From Pezicula radicicola (Eukaryota; Ascomycota; Leotiomycetes; Helotiales; Dermateaceae), in the NCBI GenBank assembly GCA_003008705.1, contig PDUO01000012.1, positions 696,870 to 760,869 of the forward strand: a DNA stretch of 64,000 bases, written 5' to 3'. Within the stretch, counting starts at the first letter, position 1. The number at the start of each line of letters is the position of its first letter. Under the pieces are notes generated by a model. It was not told the origin of the DNA, did not search any database, and saw only the letters and a program-made list of their open reading frames with translations. Positions 38,246-50,338 of the stretch are shown in pieces. The position numbers and the translations under genes were made by a program.

Positions 38246-40864
38246 TCATTGAGCTGGAGCCGAAAACATATTATCGTTGACAAATTGGTCCCAAGCATCC
38301 TATTGAATATGTTAGCAAATATGGAAACGAAAATATTTCAATTGCTTAATGCTTACCCAATTGAAGCCAAGTGGCATATTTGCGTCAACCCCGAGAGAAT
38401 CGAAGTTATTGTTATCAACAGTCATAGTCTCGTTAAGAGGAACTGGTTGAGTTGGTGGTGGGAGCATACTCTCTAAGAATGGGAAGACACCTGGTCTCAT
38501 ATCCCACAAGTTTGAGGCTTGAACAGAGCTCGTCTCGGGTACTTGCGGAGGTTGTGGACCCTGGCCATGACCATAAGCTGAGACGAAAAGAGCAGAATAC
38601 TCGGGCTTGGACTTCAGTTTTGTGAGAACAGAGTCAAGGATGTGGACTGCTCTTTTGGCATCACTGCACTCGTTTATAACTTCGACCCAAATAGCTCGAG
38701 ACCTTTAAAGGAAGTCAGTAACGTACAAAACCGTAAGAGAATCCATGAACGCACCTTTCGAGTGCTTGAATCTTCTGTGAAGGCTGCAAAGAACCCTCGC
38801 TCTGTGGGATTTGCTCACAGCTCAAATCTAAAGAGACGATCATGGCTGCTAATAGAAAGTCATGGGTGCTCATTGAGAAGTGATACCACTTCATCTTCTC
38901 AAGGGGCCCACATGGTTTGCTTCCCCCATGCATCGTAGCTTGATTTTCTAGCAGTGCCATGGATGATGCTGCAGATAACTTCCGGGAATAAAATAAAGGC
39001 GACGAATTAATTACAGCAACAGACTGGTTCCAATATTTGCGATGGAGTATGCAGATTGCTTTATGGTAGTACTGATTAATTACGAATCTTTCCATAATTA
39101 ACGATTCAGGGTCGCCCCGCATCTCCTCTAGTGAACGTAGCTGGAAATTTGGAGGGACTTCCTCTTTGATCTTGTTTAACATCATATCAAGTCTCATAAC
39201 TTCACTGTAGGGTTTTTCCTCAATGGTGTGCTGGAACTCGATGACTTGACCAAATCCTCGCATAGTCTTGGCTTTGACGACTAAGTACGTAATGTCGGTA
39301 TGGACTGTGAGAGGTCTGGAGGGTGGCATTGTCTCCATCTCTTCAAATAATTCTTCTTCAAATATATTGCTGGCCGGTGCAACATCGCATTCAGCATACT
39401 AGATACCAGTAAATAAATTTTAGCCACGTTCTATGCATTAAGTCTCTAGATTCAGTGTCTGCTCGTTCTGCGTACCTTGATATGTTTTGGTGTGCCGGAT
39501 TGTGCAGCCCACAAAAGCTCAGCCTGATTAACCATGGTCCAGACACGACGTCTCATCTCCCGTTGAAAGATGGTAAGATGTGGATATTGCGAAGGATCGC
39601 GGTGGTATCCTTGCTGCAAAGCTAGGCGCATTATAGTATTCGACAGTAGCATAATGCCTCTTGAACTACCATCACCCGCGCTACAATATTCAGCAAGACA
39701 ATGAAGATGCAAGGTTTCAATCAATAAAGTCTTTGGTTTGGTAATATCTGATATAACCAAGCATTCAGCCGTGTGCAGTCGAAAAGACTCTGCTGCTAAT
39801 CGGGGGTTGCCTCTAAACTTGGCAGGCATGTCTTGCAACTCATTATTACGAATATATGAATGCATAGCTAAGCATAGCACCGAGAAAAGCAGACCAATCC
39901 ATATCATTCTTGTCTTTGAAGGATCGGCGAAGTGTGTGTTGTACTGTTTGAGGAACGTTGCTTTATGCAAGAGGAATCTGCCAGGTAGTGCAGGAGTATA
40001 ATCATCGAAAAAGCGATTGATGAGAATGCGACAAATATCCTTGCTGGGTATCTCTCCTAAAATTAATGATCGATCAGGAGGCTGTGCCAGTCCTGTTAAG
40101 AGACTAAGTCGATGACTTGAAGGGGGATTTCCTAATGTTTCCATAGAAACAGGATACTGGTCATTCTCCTCACTCCATGCATCTTTCATAGCACCAATCT
40201 AAGTATAGCTGCGCTCAGTATTGTTACCCAAATGGATGAAAGTATAGATGGCATGCACTCGAATGCTTTGAATTGCTGAGATACTAAAAGAATTACTCAC
40301 CTCGTGAAGGATTGCATCCCAGTGTGTACTCCTCGAATCAGAGGAGTAGCATTGGCCACCAGCCGTATCTAGATCACTGCTCGTAGACTCAGAGGTGCTC
40401 CTCTCAAGAAGTGATTTCGAGGATGAAATCTTATTCCTGTCAGCCATAATCGACAAGATTGACTTCTCAAGACGTCCAATACGACTCCGCATGTCTACAG
40501 CATCAGAGCGAGCATTGCTTGATTGTCTGCCAACCGGCTTCTCGGCATAGGTGCATGAAGCAATTGCTTCGTCTCCTCGGACAATACAATTTTGGCAAGG
40601 GTTTTCACGATTACATTTCAATCTGCGGACTTGTCAATAGATGCTTGTCGTCTGAAGCATGAAGTCTCGTGACTGGCAACAACTACTCTAAGCACCGGTC
40701 TATGAAAGATCCAATGCCCATTGTGATATAGACAAAAGAATTGAGAAGAACTTGCTATAAGGAACTTACTTTCTAACACGACAAGCAAGACAAGAGAGCG
40801 GTATACGGCGTCTTGTGAGTTTCTGGCCGTTAGCTCGTTGCGTCGAGCGCTTCGAGGCCTCCAT
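38246..40864 (-). CDS. Zn(II)2Cys6 transcription factor with fungal-specific regulatory domain
   Basis: Six exons on the minus strand: 40864-40770, 40622-40301, 40198-39476, 39398-38755, 38702-38357 and 38299-38246, giving 727 residues. The N-terminal binuclear zinc cluster has cysteines 25, 28, 35, 41, 44 and 55 (CLACRVRKLKCNRENPCQNC then CTYA) and is split by intron 1 between RK and LK. A short coiled coil follows (RSRIGRLEKSILSIM, about residues 80-100). The middle region (residues about 170-550) matches the fungal transcription-factor homology domain: ICRILINRFFDDY, TAECLVISDITKPKTLLIET, GIMLLSNTIMRLALQQGYHR and MRRRVWTMVNQAELLWAAQS. The C-terminus ends NWDAWDQFV, typical of this group. 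It is divergent from the next regulator and convergent with the SDR remnant; the target pathway is unknown but the adjoining efflux pumps are candidates. Confidence 0.92.
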
Positions 40865-41358
40865 GTTGTGTTGTAACTTGTGTGTGGTGCTGCAGTACTT
40901 CGTACGTTCTGAACATGCGCTGCTCTAAGGGGGTCGATATTGATCTTCAGGCAACATAGGTGTGCGAATTATCCCTTTGATATGGATGCAGTTGGAGAAT
41001 GTTAAGATGGAGCTACGGTCCTTTAACTCCGTTAGATACTGTAAGCACAAGAGTCTATATTGAGACCTGATATTGCATTGTAGGGACACCTCTCACTCCT
41101 TTGAGCACTGCGCTTTGACAACGAACTCGAGGTAATATTAGCTATGAGGGCGTGTCTCTAGTTGGTCGTACGGTCGAAAACGGCGGAATTCTGGAGATGT
41201 GGCTTGCGGTTGTGGCTTGTGCGAGAACCTCGTTCACTCAAACAGCGACGGGATGCTGACGCTATCACACATTTGCAGATTATTCTTTATGTTTCGATTG
41301 AGCAGACCATCCTTTTGCTTATTATTCACTTATCAACTACACTATTCTCCAAGGGAAG
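40865..41358. promoter_or_regulatory. Divergent promoter of two Zn2Cys6 regulators
   Basis: The two start codons are 494 bp apart. Around 41170-41186 lies ACGGTCGAAAACGGCGG, with CGG triplets of the kind bound by zinc-cluster proteins and similarity to a site upstream of the DHA2 pump. Confidence 0.5.
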
Positions 41359-44003
41359 ATGTCGACTTCCAACCCGACGCAGGAAGAGAATGGACATCGC
41401 AGAAAGCGCGTGCGGAAGGGGACGAAGAGCTGCTGGGAGTGTAAGCCTAAACACGTGTCTTTGTTGCCTGCTCCCAAATCTAATAGAAGCAGGTAAGAGG
41501 CGTAAGATCAAGTGCCAACTAAGCACAGAAGATGTACCTGTTTGCAGTGGGTGTCTACAGAGGGGCACCAACTGCCTGAGCCAGGAATATCCGGAAGAGC
41601 ATGATCAACCCAGCAACAACCAACTCGGCGAGAGAATGGGGCGAGTGGAATTGCTACTGGAGAAATTGCTAGACAAGGTCAACTCGTACGAAAAGGAGAA
41701 GAGCATCCCAACCCCGGAGTCAATAAGCAACAATGATGTCTTAACTCCCTACTCTTCAACCGGGAATAATGTTTACGAAAATACACCCATTCTATCTTTA
41801 TTTGACAATTCTGTTGTAAGTAGCTTCTTGTTATATTGGACGAACTGATAAAATGTAGCTTGGTCGCAAGATGAAAGTTGTAGAACCACAGCCAACCACT
41901 AAGGCTGTTTGCGGACCTCCATCAAAGCTAGACAGGCTTCGGTATACCTTGGCGGCACAACTTCCGTCACAACATGACGCAGATATTATATTCGATTCGG
42001 CTAATTGCTGGCTCTTGCTTCATGCTTTGACCCAAACCTACACGAGCGAGCTCTTCTTTCACAAAGACTCCGTAAACTCGCTCAATCTGACCGAGGTTGC
42101 AAAGCAACACCCTACTATCATTGCAAGAACTCTATTATACATTGCCGTGTCTATGCAGCAGCTTCCAAAGACCTTTGACCAGACACAGCTTCAACTCACA
42201 TCCAGCATTGACGCTGTTATGGAGAGATATATGGCCAACGGTACTTTGATAACATCAGATGATGAACTGGTCTCTACAACTGAAGGTCTTGAGTGCTTGG
42301 TGCTCCAAGGTGTCTATCACATTAAGTATGCTATTAGAGCCTACTTTTTTTTGTCTCTTATCTCTTGTCTCTTGTTCAGCGCAATGTCAACTCCGAACAT
42401 TTTTCAAGTTCCCTATTGTACCTTTGAAGATCGTATGCTAACCTCGAGGTTTACAGTGCCGGTAATGTAGGTGTTATTTTGAATCTTTACGCATGTTTCC
42501 CAATTAGCAAAAAATCAATTGATTGCGAAACTTGCAACCAGCTCCTCGATTGTCTTTTGGCCTTCTAAAAGCTCTCTAGAAAGGCTATGCTAACTCGGCG
42601 ATTGCCCTTAGTTACGACGAGCCTGGCTAAATTTCCGAAGAGCCCTGAACGTGGGTCAACTCACGGGCTTAAACAAAGGGTTTACCCAAAGTGTGAATGG
42701 AAATTCCTTAGAGAAGACTGCAGTTGGTACTCGCATGTGGTGTCAATTCGTTCAAGCTGATAGATACCTGGTAAGTGGATTCTGCTCTTGCAATCTGATG
42801 CTTCCGGAGCAAGCCCTTGGTCCCAGATTATACTTTTAGACTTTCTTAGCCTCTGTGGCACGTACCAGTACTCTTCAAGCTTTTGAACTGCGGTGATAGA
42901 GATGCTGATTGCTACAGGCTCTATTACTTGGCATGCCTTGTGGAACTGCCGACCTGCCCGAGAATTTCTCGGGCAGTGGTTCACAGATTGCCGAAGTTGA
43001 TGCAGATCAAGTTTTCAGTCTTAAGATGTTCAATATATCAGGTCGGATCATTGAACGCAATCATGAAGAGTTTTCGCATGCGTTTGCACGCACCCAAGAA
43101 ATCGACGAGAAATTGGAAAATCTAGCAAAAGAGATGCCTCAAAGCTGGTGGGATGTTCCAACGGTCATACTCAATGATCAATCCATGGAGGCCGCTCAAC
43201 GATTTGATCGTATTATGGCACAGATCTGGTTTTTTCAACTTGAGGCATTACTTCATCTTCCGTTTATGTTACGGGCATCGAAAGAGCGTCGATACGAGTA
43301 CAGCAAATTTAGTTGTTTGAGAGCCTCCAGACAGATGCTTGACCGATATTTAACCCTCCGCAAAGAGGGCCCTATAGCATTCTGCTGCAAGGTGTGTTGA
43401 CATTTGCTATCAAGAATAACCCATCCTTTACTAATCACTATTAAGGTTATGGACTTTGGAGCGTTCACGGCGGCTGTTACGATACTTCTGAGCCTATTAG
43501 ACACCTCCCAGGGCACAATCAGCAATATTGATTACCAACAACAGAGGCAAGCGGATAAGTTATTAATCCACACTGTTGTAGACTCGATGAAAGAGCTCTC
43601 AGGCTCAGGAGACATCGTCGCTGCGCAAAGCGTTGATGCCATTAACACTCTTCTTTGTGCATTGGGAGATACGTCAGGACAGAATAGCACAAACCTACGC
43701 TTGTCCATTCCTTATTTCGGCACGATCAACATTTTCCGAGCAGTTCCTTCAGCAACGAACAACACCCCCCTTAGCGTTGAGCGCCAACCACTATTACCAG
43801 GTGAAAACATGGCGCCTCAAGATTTCCAAGCTTTACCATTTGCTTCTAGTCTTCCAAGTGCTCCGCTCGTTTCTTTTACCAGCAGCCAGTTCCCTCAGTT
43901 TGTACCTATGCAATCGATAGAGGATTGGAACCTCCAGGATTTTGATACTATGTTCTTTGATGGCCTGTTGAACTCGGATCTTGAGGGCAATTGGTACATC
44001 TAG
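41359..44003 (+). CDS. Zn(II)2Cys6 transcription factor with a 10-nt microexon
   Basis: Seven exons: 41359-41440, 41493-41815, 41859-42325, 42457-42466, 42612-42770, 42918-43391 and 43446-44003, giving 690 residues. The zinc cluster has cysteines 25, 28, 35, 45, 48 and 55 (CWECKRRKIKC, CSGC, C) and intron 1 cuts inside it. A coiled-coil linker follows (ERMGRVELLLEKLLDKVNSY). The regulatory domain is clear: FDSANCWLLLHALTQTY, HINAGNLRRAWLNFRRALNV and QADRYLALLLGMPCGTAD. Exon 4 is only 10 nt and supplies the end of Asn plus Ala-Gly-Asn; skipping it would shift the frame and lose the conserved INAGNLRRAW block. The C-terminus is rich in Pro, Phe and Asp (EDWNLQDFDTMFFDGLL), like an acidic activation region. 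It pairs with the divergent regulator and precedes the efflux genes. Confidence 0.9.
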
Positions 44004-45477
44004 AACTGTAGGATTTCTCTCAGCAAAATACCTTAAACATATCGAACCCTCAGAATTTCCGCGGATTCTCTACCCTTGTCATTCTCGAGCATTGCTCCGG
44101 AATTGGCAAAATTCGATACCTACTAGCATACACCTTTTCGTCACAATTTCTTATCAAGATGCTCGAACAGTGGATTCTTTGGGGGCTGTCTTCCTTATCC
44201 TTCTATGCTTTGATATATCCCGATTTGGATTGGGAAAAAAAGATTTTTTCGTGTGAGATTTTTGAAGGTCCGAAATTCCGAATACCTGAATAAGGAGTCG
44301 TCAGCGGGCTGATACTAACATAATGAATGACTAGATATTTCGAGGAGTCAAAGGCGTTTTATGTACATTAATTGGGCTGGGGAGGCAGAGATAGCTATGA
44401 GCGATGATGCATAATGAATAAGAACGCCGTGGGAGCTGCGTATGGGCATCAACACCGCTTACCGAGATACCAGGTGTTGATATTGTTACTATTGTATTAA
44501 ATCACTACTCCTTTACAAATACCGTCTCTCATAAAAGTACTAACACCTCATAAATTTCACCGTCCACTTTTAACGCCTCATCTCCCTATCTCTTCGCTCC
44601 TCTAACCCACTTGATATTAGGCAACTCACTTTATTTGACTAACTTGCTTGTCTCAGATAACTCACCTAATTTAAGTAACCTATTTAATCCAAGTAACTCG
44701 CTCAATCTAAAACCTTACATATCTAACACCCTAACTTATTCAAGTAACCAACTTAACTCCCGTATTAGACTCAAAACTTATAGTTTTATACTTTCTAGAC
44801 CCAAAATAAATTTCAAGTAGAGCTTACGGGTTTTCCGAAAAATAAGCGATGTACAGGGTTGTACAAAAGGGGAGAGGGAGCTCAATCATTTGAGGATTTA
44901 CAGATGATATAAGTTGAATGAAGTGATATTGTAGATGAATTTTGTTATGGGAAACTCTGCATCTGATTTATAAAGAATTCTTACCTATTGCTGATTATAA
45001 TTTTTGCTATAATAAAGTGAGCAATTATTGTATCTGTACGTAGCTCGCTTAAATGCAAGGAAAAGGGGCAGGCAGGGTCGGTTTGTACTCCGTATATTAA
45101 TCATCGGTCTTACTCAATCCTCCTCTTTCCTAGTTTTCTAGTGAATTTTATGGTCTTTAGCGTTAAGGAATAGAGTAACATGCACTGAGGTAACTTTTAG
45201 TGTATTGGTATTGTTTCACTTTTTTTCGGAGAGAGGGAGAGAGGTGAGCTTTATTATAGGTATTTTAGACTAGACACCTTCTTACGACCGGATTTTTGTA
45301 TACTACAACTCTATCCCTTTCATACCTCCTGGGCTTTACTCTACCATTCTTTTAATACTAACCACAAACACCTTCTACCTGTGCCACCCTTCTAATCCCA
45401 GCCAGAGCCTATACAGAAAAAAAAAAAGTAATAAAAACAAAGGAAAACAGTAGGGAAAACATAACACACAACCAAAA
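44004..45477. other. Intergenic region between regulator and DHA2 pump
   Basis: About 1.5 kb, AT-rich, with convergent gene ends. It contains a short decayed 18-bp repeat array at 44656-44760. The open frame at 44611-44820 is a product of that periodicity, not a gene. Confidence 0.55.
44656..44760 (+). repeat. Decayed 18-bp tandem repeat, AGTAACTC type
   Basis: Units starting at 44656, 44674 and 44692 (GATAACTCACCTAATTTA, AGTAACCTATTTAATCCA, AGTAACTCGCTCAATCTA) keep an 18-bp period; a further degenerate unit begins at 44743. Confidence 0.65.
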
Positions 45478-47448
45478 CTAAACAGCAGCAGCAATCGAAA
45501 CCCCCTTCAAATTCCTCCAAGGCCACCTGCTCCCAAGAGCAACAAAAATAGTAACACCCGCACTGGCAATAGAAATAGCATAAGCAACCTTCAATCCATC
45601 CATATAAGCACGAATAATCCCCACCATCTCACTCGCCGTAAAAACATCCCTTAACTCCGTAACCCCCGTAGCACTAACAACACTTGCATCCAAACTAGGA
45701 ACATAAACCGTCAATTTCTTAGCCAGAACGTTAGCAACGGCTACTTCTCCAGCTGAGACGTAGAAGGCCCCGCCGATGGTTTGAGCGAATAGGATCATGG
45801 CTGTTGCGGATGAAAGGTCGGAGGGTTGGACGACTGCTTGGGCCGAGATTACGGGGATTTGGAGGGCTAGTCCTAGACTTAGGCCTGCGAGGGCTTGGTA
45901 ACCTATCCATTGAGAGGAGGTGGTGGTTTGTGAGAGGGTATAGAGGAGACCTGCGCCTATTGTGCTGCCAACCCCGCCGAGTATCATGAAGGGGACGAAG
46001 TGCCCATACACGGAGACTAAACCTCCCGAGATAATGGTGGCTATTGTGCAGCCCAAGATCAGAGGGAGATTGCGGATGCCGGATTGGGAGGCTGAGACAC
46101 CGGAGACGACTGTTCAGTGAAAACCAAGGTATTAGCAGAGCTCAAGAAAGCTTGGAAGTAGCAAATGAAAGTAGGAGACGAACCTTGGAAGTAGATGGGA
46201 ATATAATAAAGAAGTAGGAAGAAACACCCGGCTAGGAAGAAAATAAATGCCATGCCGACGGAGACGGTACGTTCTTTGAGAAGTCGCGGGACTACCATTG
46301 CCCGCTCGCCTTGCCACCATTCTACGACGCAGAAGAGGATCAGAATCAGGACGAACCCGATCAGAGTACCGATGACGGAGGAGTCACTCCAGGATTTTGA
46401 TTGTCCTCCCCACTGTAATGCTAGAATGTAGCAGACTACTGATGCCATAATTACGAAGGCACCAGGTAGGTCCATTTGTAGGATTTTTTCTTTCAGGGAT
46501 GCTTCGACAGGGATAGCTGTTGCAGGAGTCTGGAAGAGAAGAAGGATGATGACACCAGAAAGACCACCGATTGGGAGGCTGCGGACGATTTTGTTAGTGA
46601 GATATAATACTGTAAAACTATTGTGCGACTCACTTGATGTAGAAACACCATCTCCACGTAACCTTCTCAGCAAAGACGCCTCCTAGAAGAGGACCGATGA
46701 CACTAGCAATACCATAACTCGCACCAAGAAGCCCTGTGAAAGCTGGCCTTTGCTTTGGAGGTGCAGAAAACGCGATAATGGTGTAAGCACCTGATGCAAT
46801 ACCAGCACCTCCAAGCCCAGCGATAGCTCTACCTACTATCAAGGCAGTACTATTTGGTGCAACTCCTGAAGAAAAGGGTTAGTAAACCTCCAACATTTAC
46901 AGGAGCTGATCAAACCTTACCGCAAATAAGACTTCCCAACTCAAAAATGAAGATGGAGACCAGAAAGGTTGTCTTCAATGAGAAGTACTTGTATGACTTG
47001 CCCCAAGTGGACTGGAAAGATGCTACTGTAAGAAAGAAAGCGGCACCGTACCAGCCAACCAAATCCAAGCCGTGAAATTCGTCAGTGATCTTCGGGATAG
47101 CTGTAGCAACGATCGTCATGTCGAGGGAAACCTATCCACGAGTGAGCTTTCATGTCGTTTGTTGTGGGCAAAGAGGCTTACAAGAAAGATACTGAGGAGC
47201 AGAGCAATCACAATAAAAATCATTCGAAACGCGTCTGGGTAGTCTGCTTCATCAGCGTTTTCGGCAGCTGGCGTATCCTTCAATGTATTGTCGTTGCTCT
47301 CTTCTGAAGGTCTCGTGGTATCTGCGATCTTCTCATCCATCTTCTCTTCTGTGGTGTTCTCCTTTATTGAGCCATGAGGTGTCGCGGCGATACTTTTCTC
47401 GATATCTGACCTCTCACCCTCACGCAGGGTCATTGACCTGGAATCCAT
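45478..47448 (-). CDS. MFS drug:H+ antiporter, DHA2 (14-TM) family
   Basis: Five exons on the minus strand: 47448-47182, 47131-46921, 46865-46634, 46578-46184 and 46109-45478, giving 578 residues. A charged cytosolic N-terminus of about 70 residues ([27 protein letters not shown]) precedes repeated hydrophobic segments consistent with 14 helices. [18 protein letters not shown] is the TM1 signature of DHA2 pumps. [18 protein letters not shown] (GPLLGG at about residues 217-222) is antiporter motif C, followed by WRWCFYINLPIGG. This family exports drugs and fungal secondary metabolites at the plasma membrane and often sits in biosynthetic clusters. A TATA-like TTATATAAG lies about 105 bp upstream (47552-47561), just downstream of a 13-mer shared with the DHA1 pump promoter. 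The substrate is unknown. Confidence 0.93.
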
Positions 47449-47578
47449 TGTTGATAGTCCTTGCAACAGAATGGTAAAGTATTGACAGAAACGAGTAGGT
47501 GAAAGTTTCTTGGGGGCATCCAGAAAATCGAAATACTGAGTAGACTTGGGTCTTATATAAAACTGGAAGGGGCATGCG

Positions 47579-47591
47579 AACGGAACTTCCA
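47579..47591. promoter_or_regulatory. 13-bp element shared by both efflux-pump promoters
   Basis: AACGGAACTTCCA, 131-143 bp upstream of the DHA2 pump ATG, recurs exactly at 50714-50726 upstream of the DHA1 pump; the 11-bp core also occurs at 50664-50674. Confidence 0.5.
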
Positions 47592-47982
47592 CTTACGCTA
47601 TCACCTTTAGGTATGATAAACAATACGGAGTTAAAAAAGTTCCAGCTTATAATCTTACGCACGTCATTCTATGCAAAATGACCTAAATAGAGTCGCACAA
47701 GGCAGTCTAGCTGCAAGATTCGGACAACGTTTGTATGCTCACTCATACGGGCATACTCGCGCACTCGCCGTTCTTCGGTTATCTTCCCACCTTTTAAACA
47801 ACTTAAGCTCAACGGAGTTTAATCCCCTTCCAAGTCGGCCGTGGAAACCGCACTGATGCCTGGGCTGGCAAAAGCAACGAGGTGAGTAAGAGAGCTATGA
47901 ACAGTAAAATCATGAATTGATTGGATCCTATGGATGTGGAGGAATTTCTGACGGTTGATGAGTCGAAGTGACACCGCTAGTG

Positions 47983-48000
47983 ACGGCCGAAATACGGCCG
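47983..48000. promoter_or_regulatory. CGG-containing direct repeat, candidate zinc-cluster operator
   Basis: ACGGCCGAAATACGGCCG contains two direct ACGGCCG copies. Zn2Cys6 proteins bind paired CGG triplets. It lies about 535 bp upstream of the DHA2 pump. Confidence 0.35.
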
Positions 48001-48753
48001 ATTTACCTCTACCTTACCGAGCCTGCTGACAAAAGTCCGTGTATTCTGCTAACAAAGGTAAGCCTAAAGAAATTTTCAACTTTGTTAATACTTTACTAAA
48101 TTTTATATAACTAAGATATAAAACAATTTAACTCATTTGTCTACTAGGCAAGTTCTAGAATTTTGAAGTGATAATAATTCGTAGTTAATTTATAATATTT
48201 TTATCAAATGATAGACTTTAGTGCACTGATATTCCCTCCAAGATTTCGCCCGAACGTTCGGTGGAGTGAGATTGACTGGCGTCAAAACCGCATTTACGAA
48301 ACGCCTTCAACCGCAAACAGACTTTTAATACATTCCATGAGATAATTTCCACATTAGCAAAGTATTGGAGTTAGACATGTGAGTTCTTCGTGTTTCACTG
48401 CATGACCGCATCTACTTTCCCACAACAGCCCTCGCTTGGATATCTCAAATACCTTAGATTACATTTGGCGGTCGTTGCCAGCTGAGAAACTCACTAGTCA
48501 CTACTCAGCTTAATTTTTTTATAAAAAAAAGTGTTGTTTGTTGGAAGTCTATTTTCTCTTGAACCGCCTCTTACTTTGATTATTCTTCGGGAATTCCAGT
48601 TCAGTAGCTACTACTTATCGAAGACCATAAATGTGAATGGCAAAGCATGATAAAGCCGTGGAGGTTGTGAAAATGGCTGAAGTGGATAAAATGATGAGAT
48701 ACAGTGAGTAGAGTTATCTCCCTCTAAACTCCGGCAATGACGCTCATGTGAAT

Positions 48754-50338
48754 TCATACAGAATTGTCCCCTAAATCCGTAGCCGTAACAGGCCCACTAG
48801 CACCTCTCTCTTCCCCACTACTAGCATTGGTCTTTGTTATGAAACCACCAGTGTAGAAAAAGGCCGGCACTGCTCCAGATAGACTGAACAAGCCTAAGGA
48901 CAATGACATTGTTCCCCAACCAGCCTTGTCTTCAACATATCCAGCCCAAATAGGTCCAATAAGTGTTCCGGCTGCAAACGCAGTAATAAATAAACCATAC
49001 GCTTGCGCATAGGCACCATTGGCTCCAAAAATTCCTGGGTTAGCCTTCTCCTTTGCTTCAACTAGGTAAGTAATCTCAGCCATAAGTGGAGGCATGAGAA
49101 AGGTCAAGCCGACTCCAATGAGGGTCAACAAAGCACAAAACAAGACCTTTTGATTCAAATTATTTTCAGTAACGAGACGCAGCAGTATCCAGAAAGGAAT
49201 GATGAAGATAAAGCCTCCAACCACTAGCCAACGAGGACCATATCGGTCAGATATGTAGCCTATAATTGGTGCTCCGAAACTGGGAACAAGTAAGGCCAAA
49301 AAGACGAGCCCGGCCCCAATCGAGTCCCAAAGAAACACCCTTTGCACAAAAAGGGGTACAACGCTATCGAAAGCGACCATGAGAGTCGATTGAACTACAC
49401 AACACCAAAGGGCTGAGCAGAGTCGTCGAGAAGTGAGGAGTGTAAAGATAGGTGGATATTTGAGTGCTGGGGCCCGGAGTGTAAGAACAGAACCAGGGTT
49501 GTTCAAGGAAGATACAGTGCCTTCAACTTTTAGTTCTTCTGCAAAACCTTCGGCTTGTCCATCAATAGAAGCCTCTGGCCTTGGTGCGCTCGCTTCGTCG
49601 GCCTCGGCAAGGAATGGTTCGTCCCATTGTGCAGCAATCTTCTTCTCAATCAAGAAAAGGCGCAGCACAATATCCAGAATAACGACTCCGAAAGCCATAT
49701 AGAAAACGGGGTAGTAGCCGCACTTATCATAAACAATGCCCCCGAGAAGTGGCGCAAGTAGGTAAGCTAATGACATGCTCAAACTGACCCAGCCTACCGT
49801 CTGTCCGATCTCCTTCTGTCCCACTGTGTCCACGAGCAGTGCTTGTCCGACGGTCCATACAACTGCCGCTGAAAATCCCTGAAGTATTCGTCCGATGATA
49901 AGCAACGCAACCAAACGCGCCAGACATAGCAATACAGTTGACCCGCCTAACAGCAATAAACCTAGGAGGAGCGGCCAACGTCTTGACTTTGATCTATCCG
50001 CAAATACTCCTGCAATTGGGGCAAGTACAAGCAGCGCAGCTCCGTAGACTGCTAAAGATATGGAGACCCATCGCTAGACATATAAACGTTAGCGCAAAGA
50101 TTTTGGGACATGCAGATGCAATCGAACATACCTGGACCGAGTCTTGAGGAACACCAGCCCTGCTGGAAAGCGCGAATGGAAATACAGGCACAATGATGCC
50201 ATAGATAAAGATATCAGTAAAAACAGCTATGCAAATGGTTGATATTATAAAGGTCTTCGAGGACCGAAATTTGAGAAGGTATGGCGGAGGAGCATTGTTG
50301 ATTCGCTTTTGGTAGAGGAAGCTGGCGATTCTGCCCAT
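48754..50338 (-). CDS. MFS transporter, DHA1 (12-TM) family
   Basis: Two exons on the minus strand, 50338-50132 and 50073-48754, giving 508 residues; the intron is 58 bp. The start is MGRIASFLYQ; the frame is open further upstream but without family similarity. TM1 reads FIISTICIAVFTDIFIYGII with the VPVFPFAL motif typical of DHA1 vesicular-amine-like fungal pumps. Motif A is visible in both halves: GVFADRSKSRRWPLL after TM2 and GYISDRYGPRWLVVGG after TM8. A charged central loop (about residues 210-265) joins the halves. The C-terminus is a short polar tail. It likely exports small toxic compounds at the plasma membrane. It runs in the same direction as the DHA2 pump, 1.3 kb apart, and shares promoter elements with it, but is too far away to be one transcript. 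Confidence 0.92.

Larger units (their letters stand above)
47449..48753. other. DHA2 promoter and intergenic region between the two pumps
   Basis: About 1.3 kb upstream of the DHA2 pump and downstream of the DHA1 pump. Besides the two sites listed separately, an AT-rich stretch lies at about 48050-48220 and a CGAACGTTCG palindrome near 48252. No gene is visible. Confidence 0.5.
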
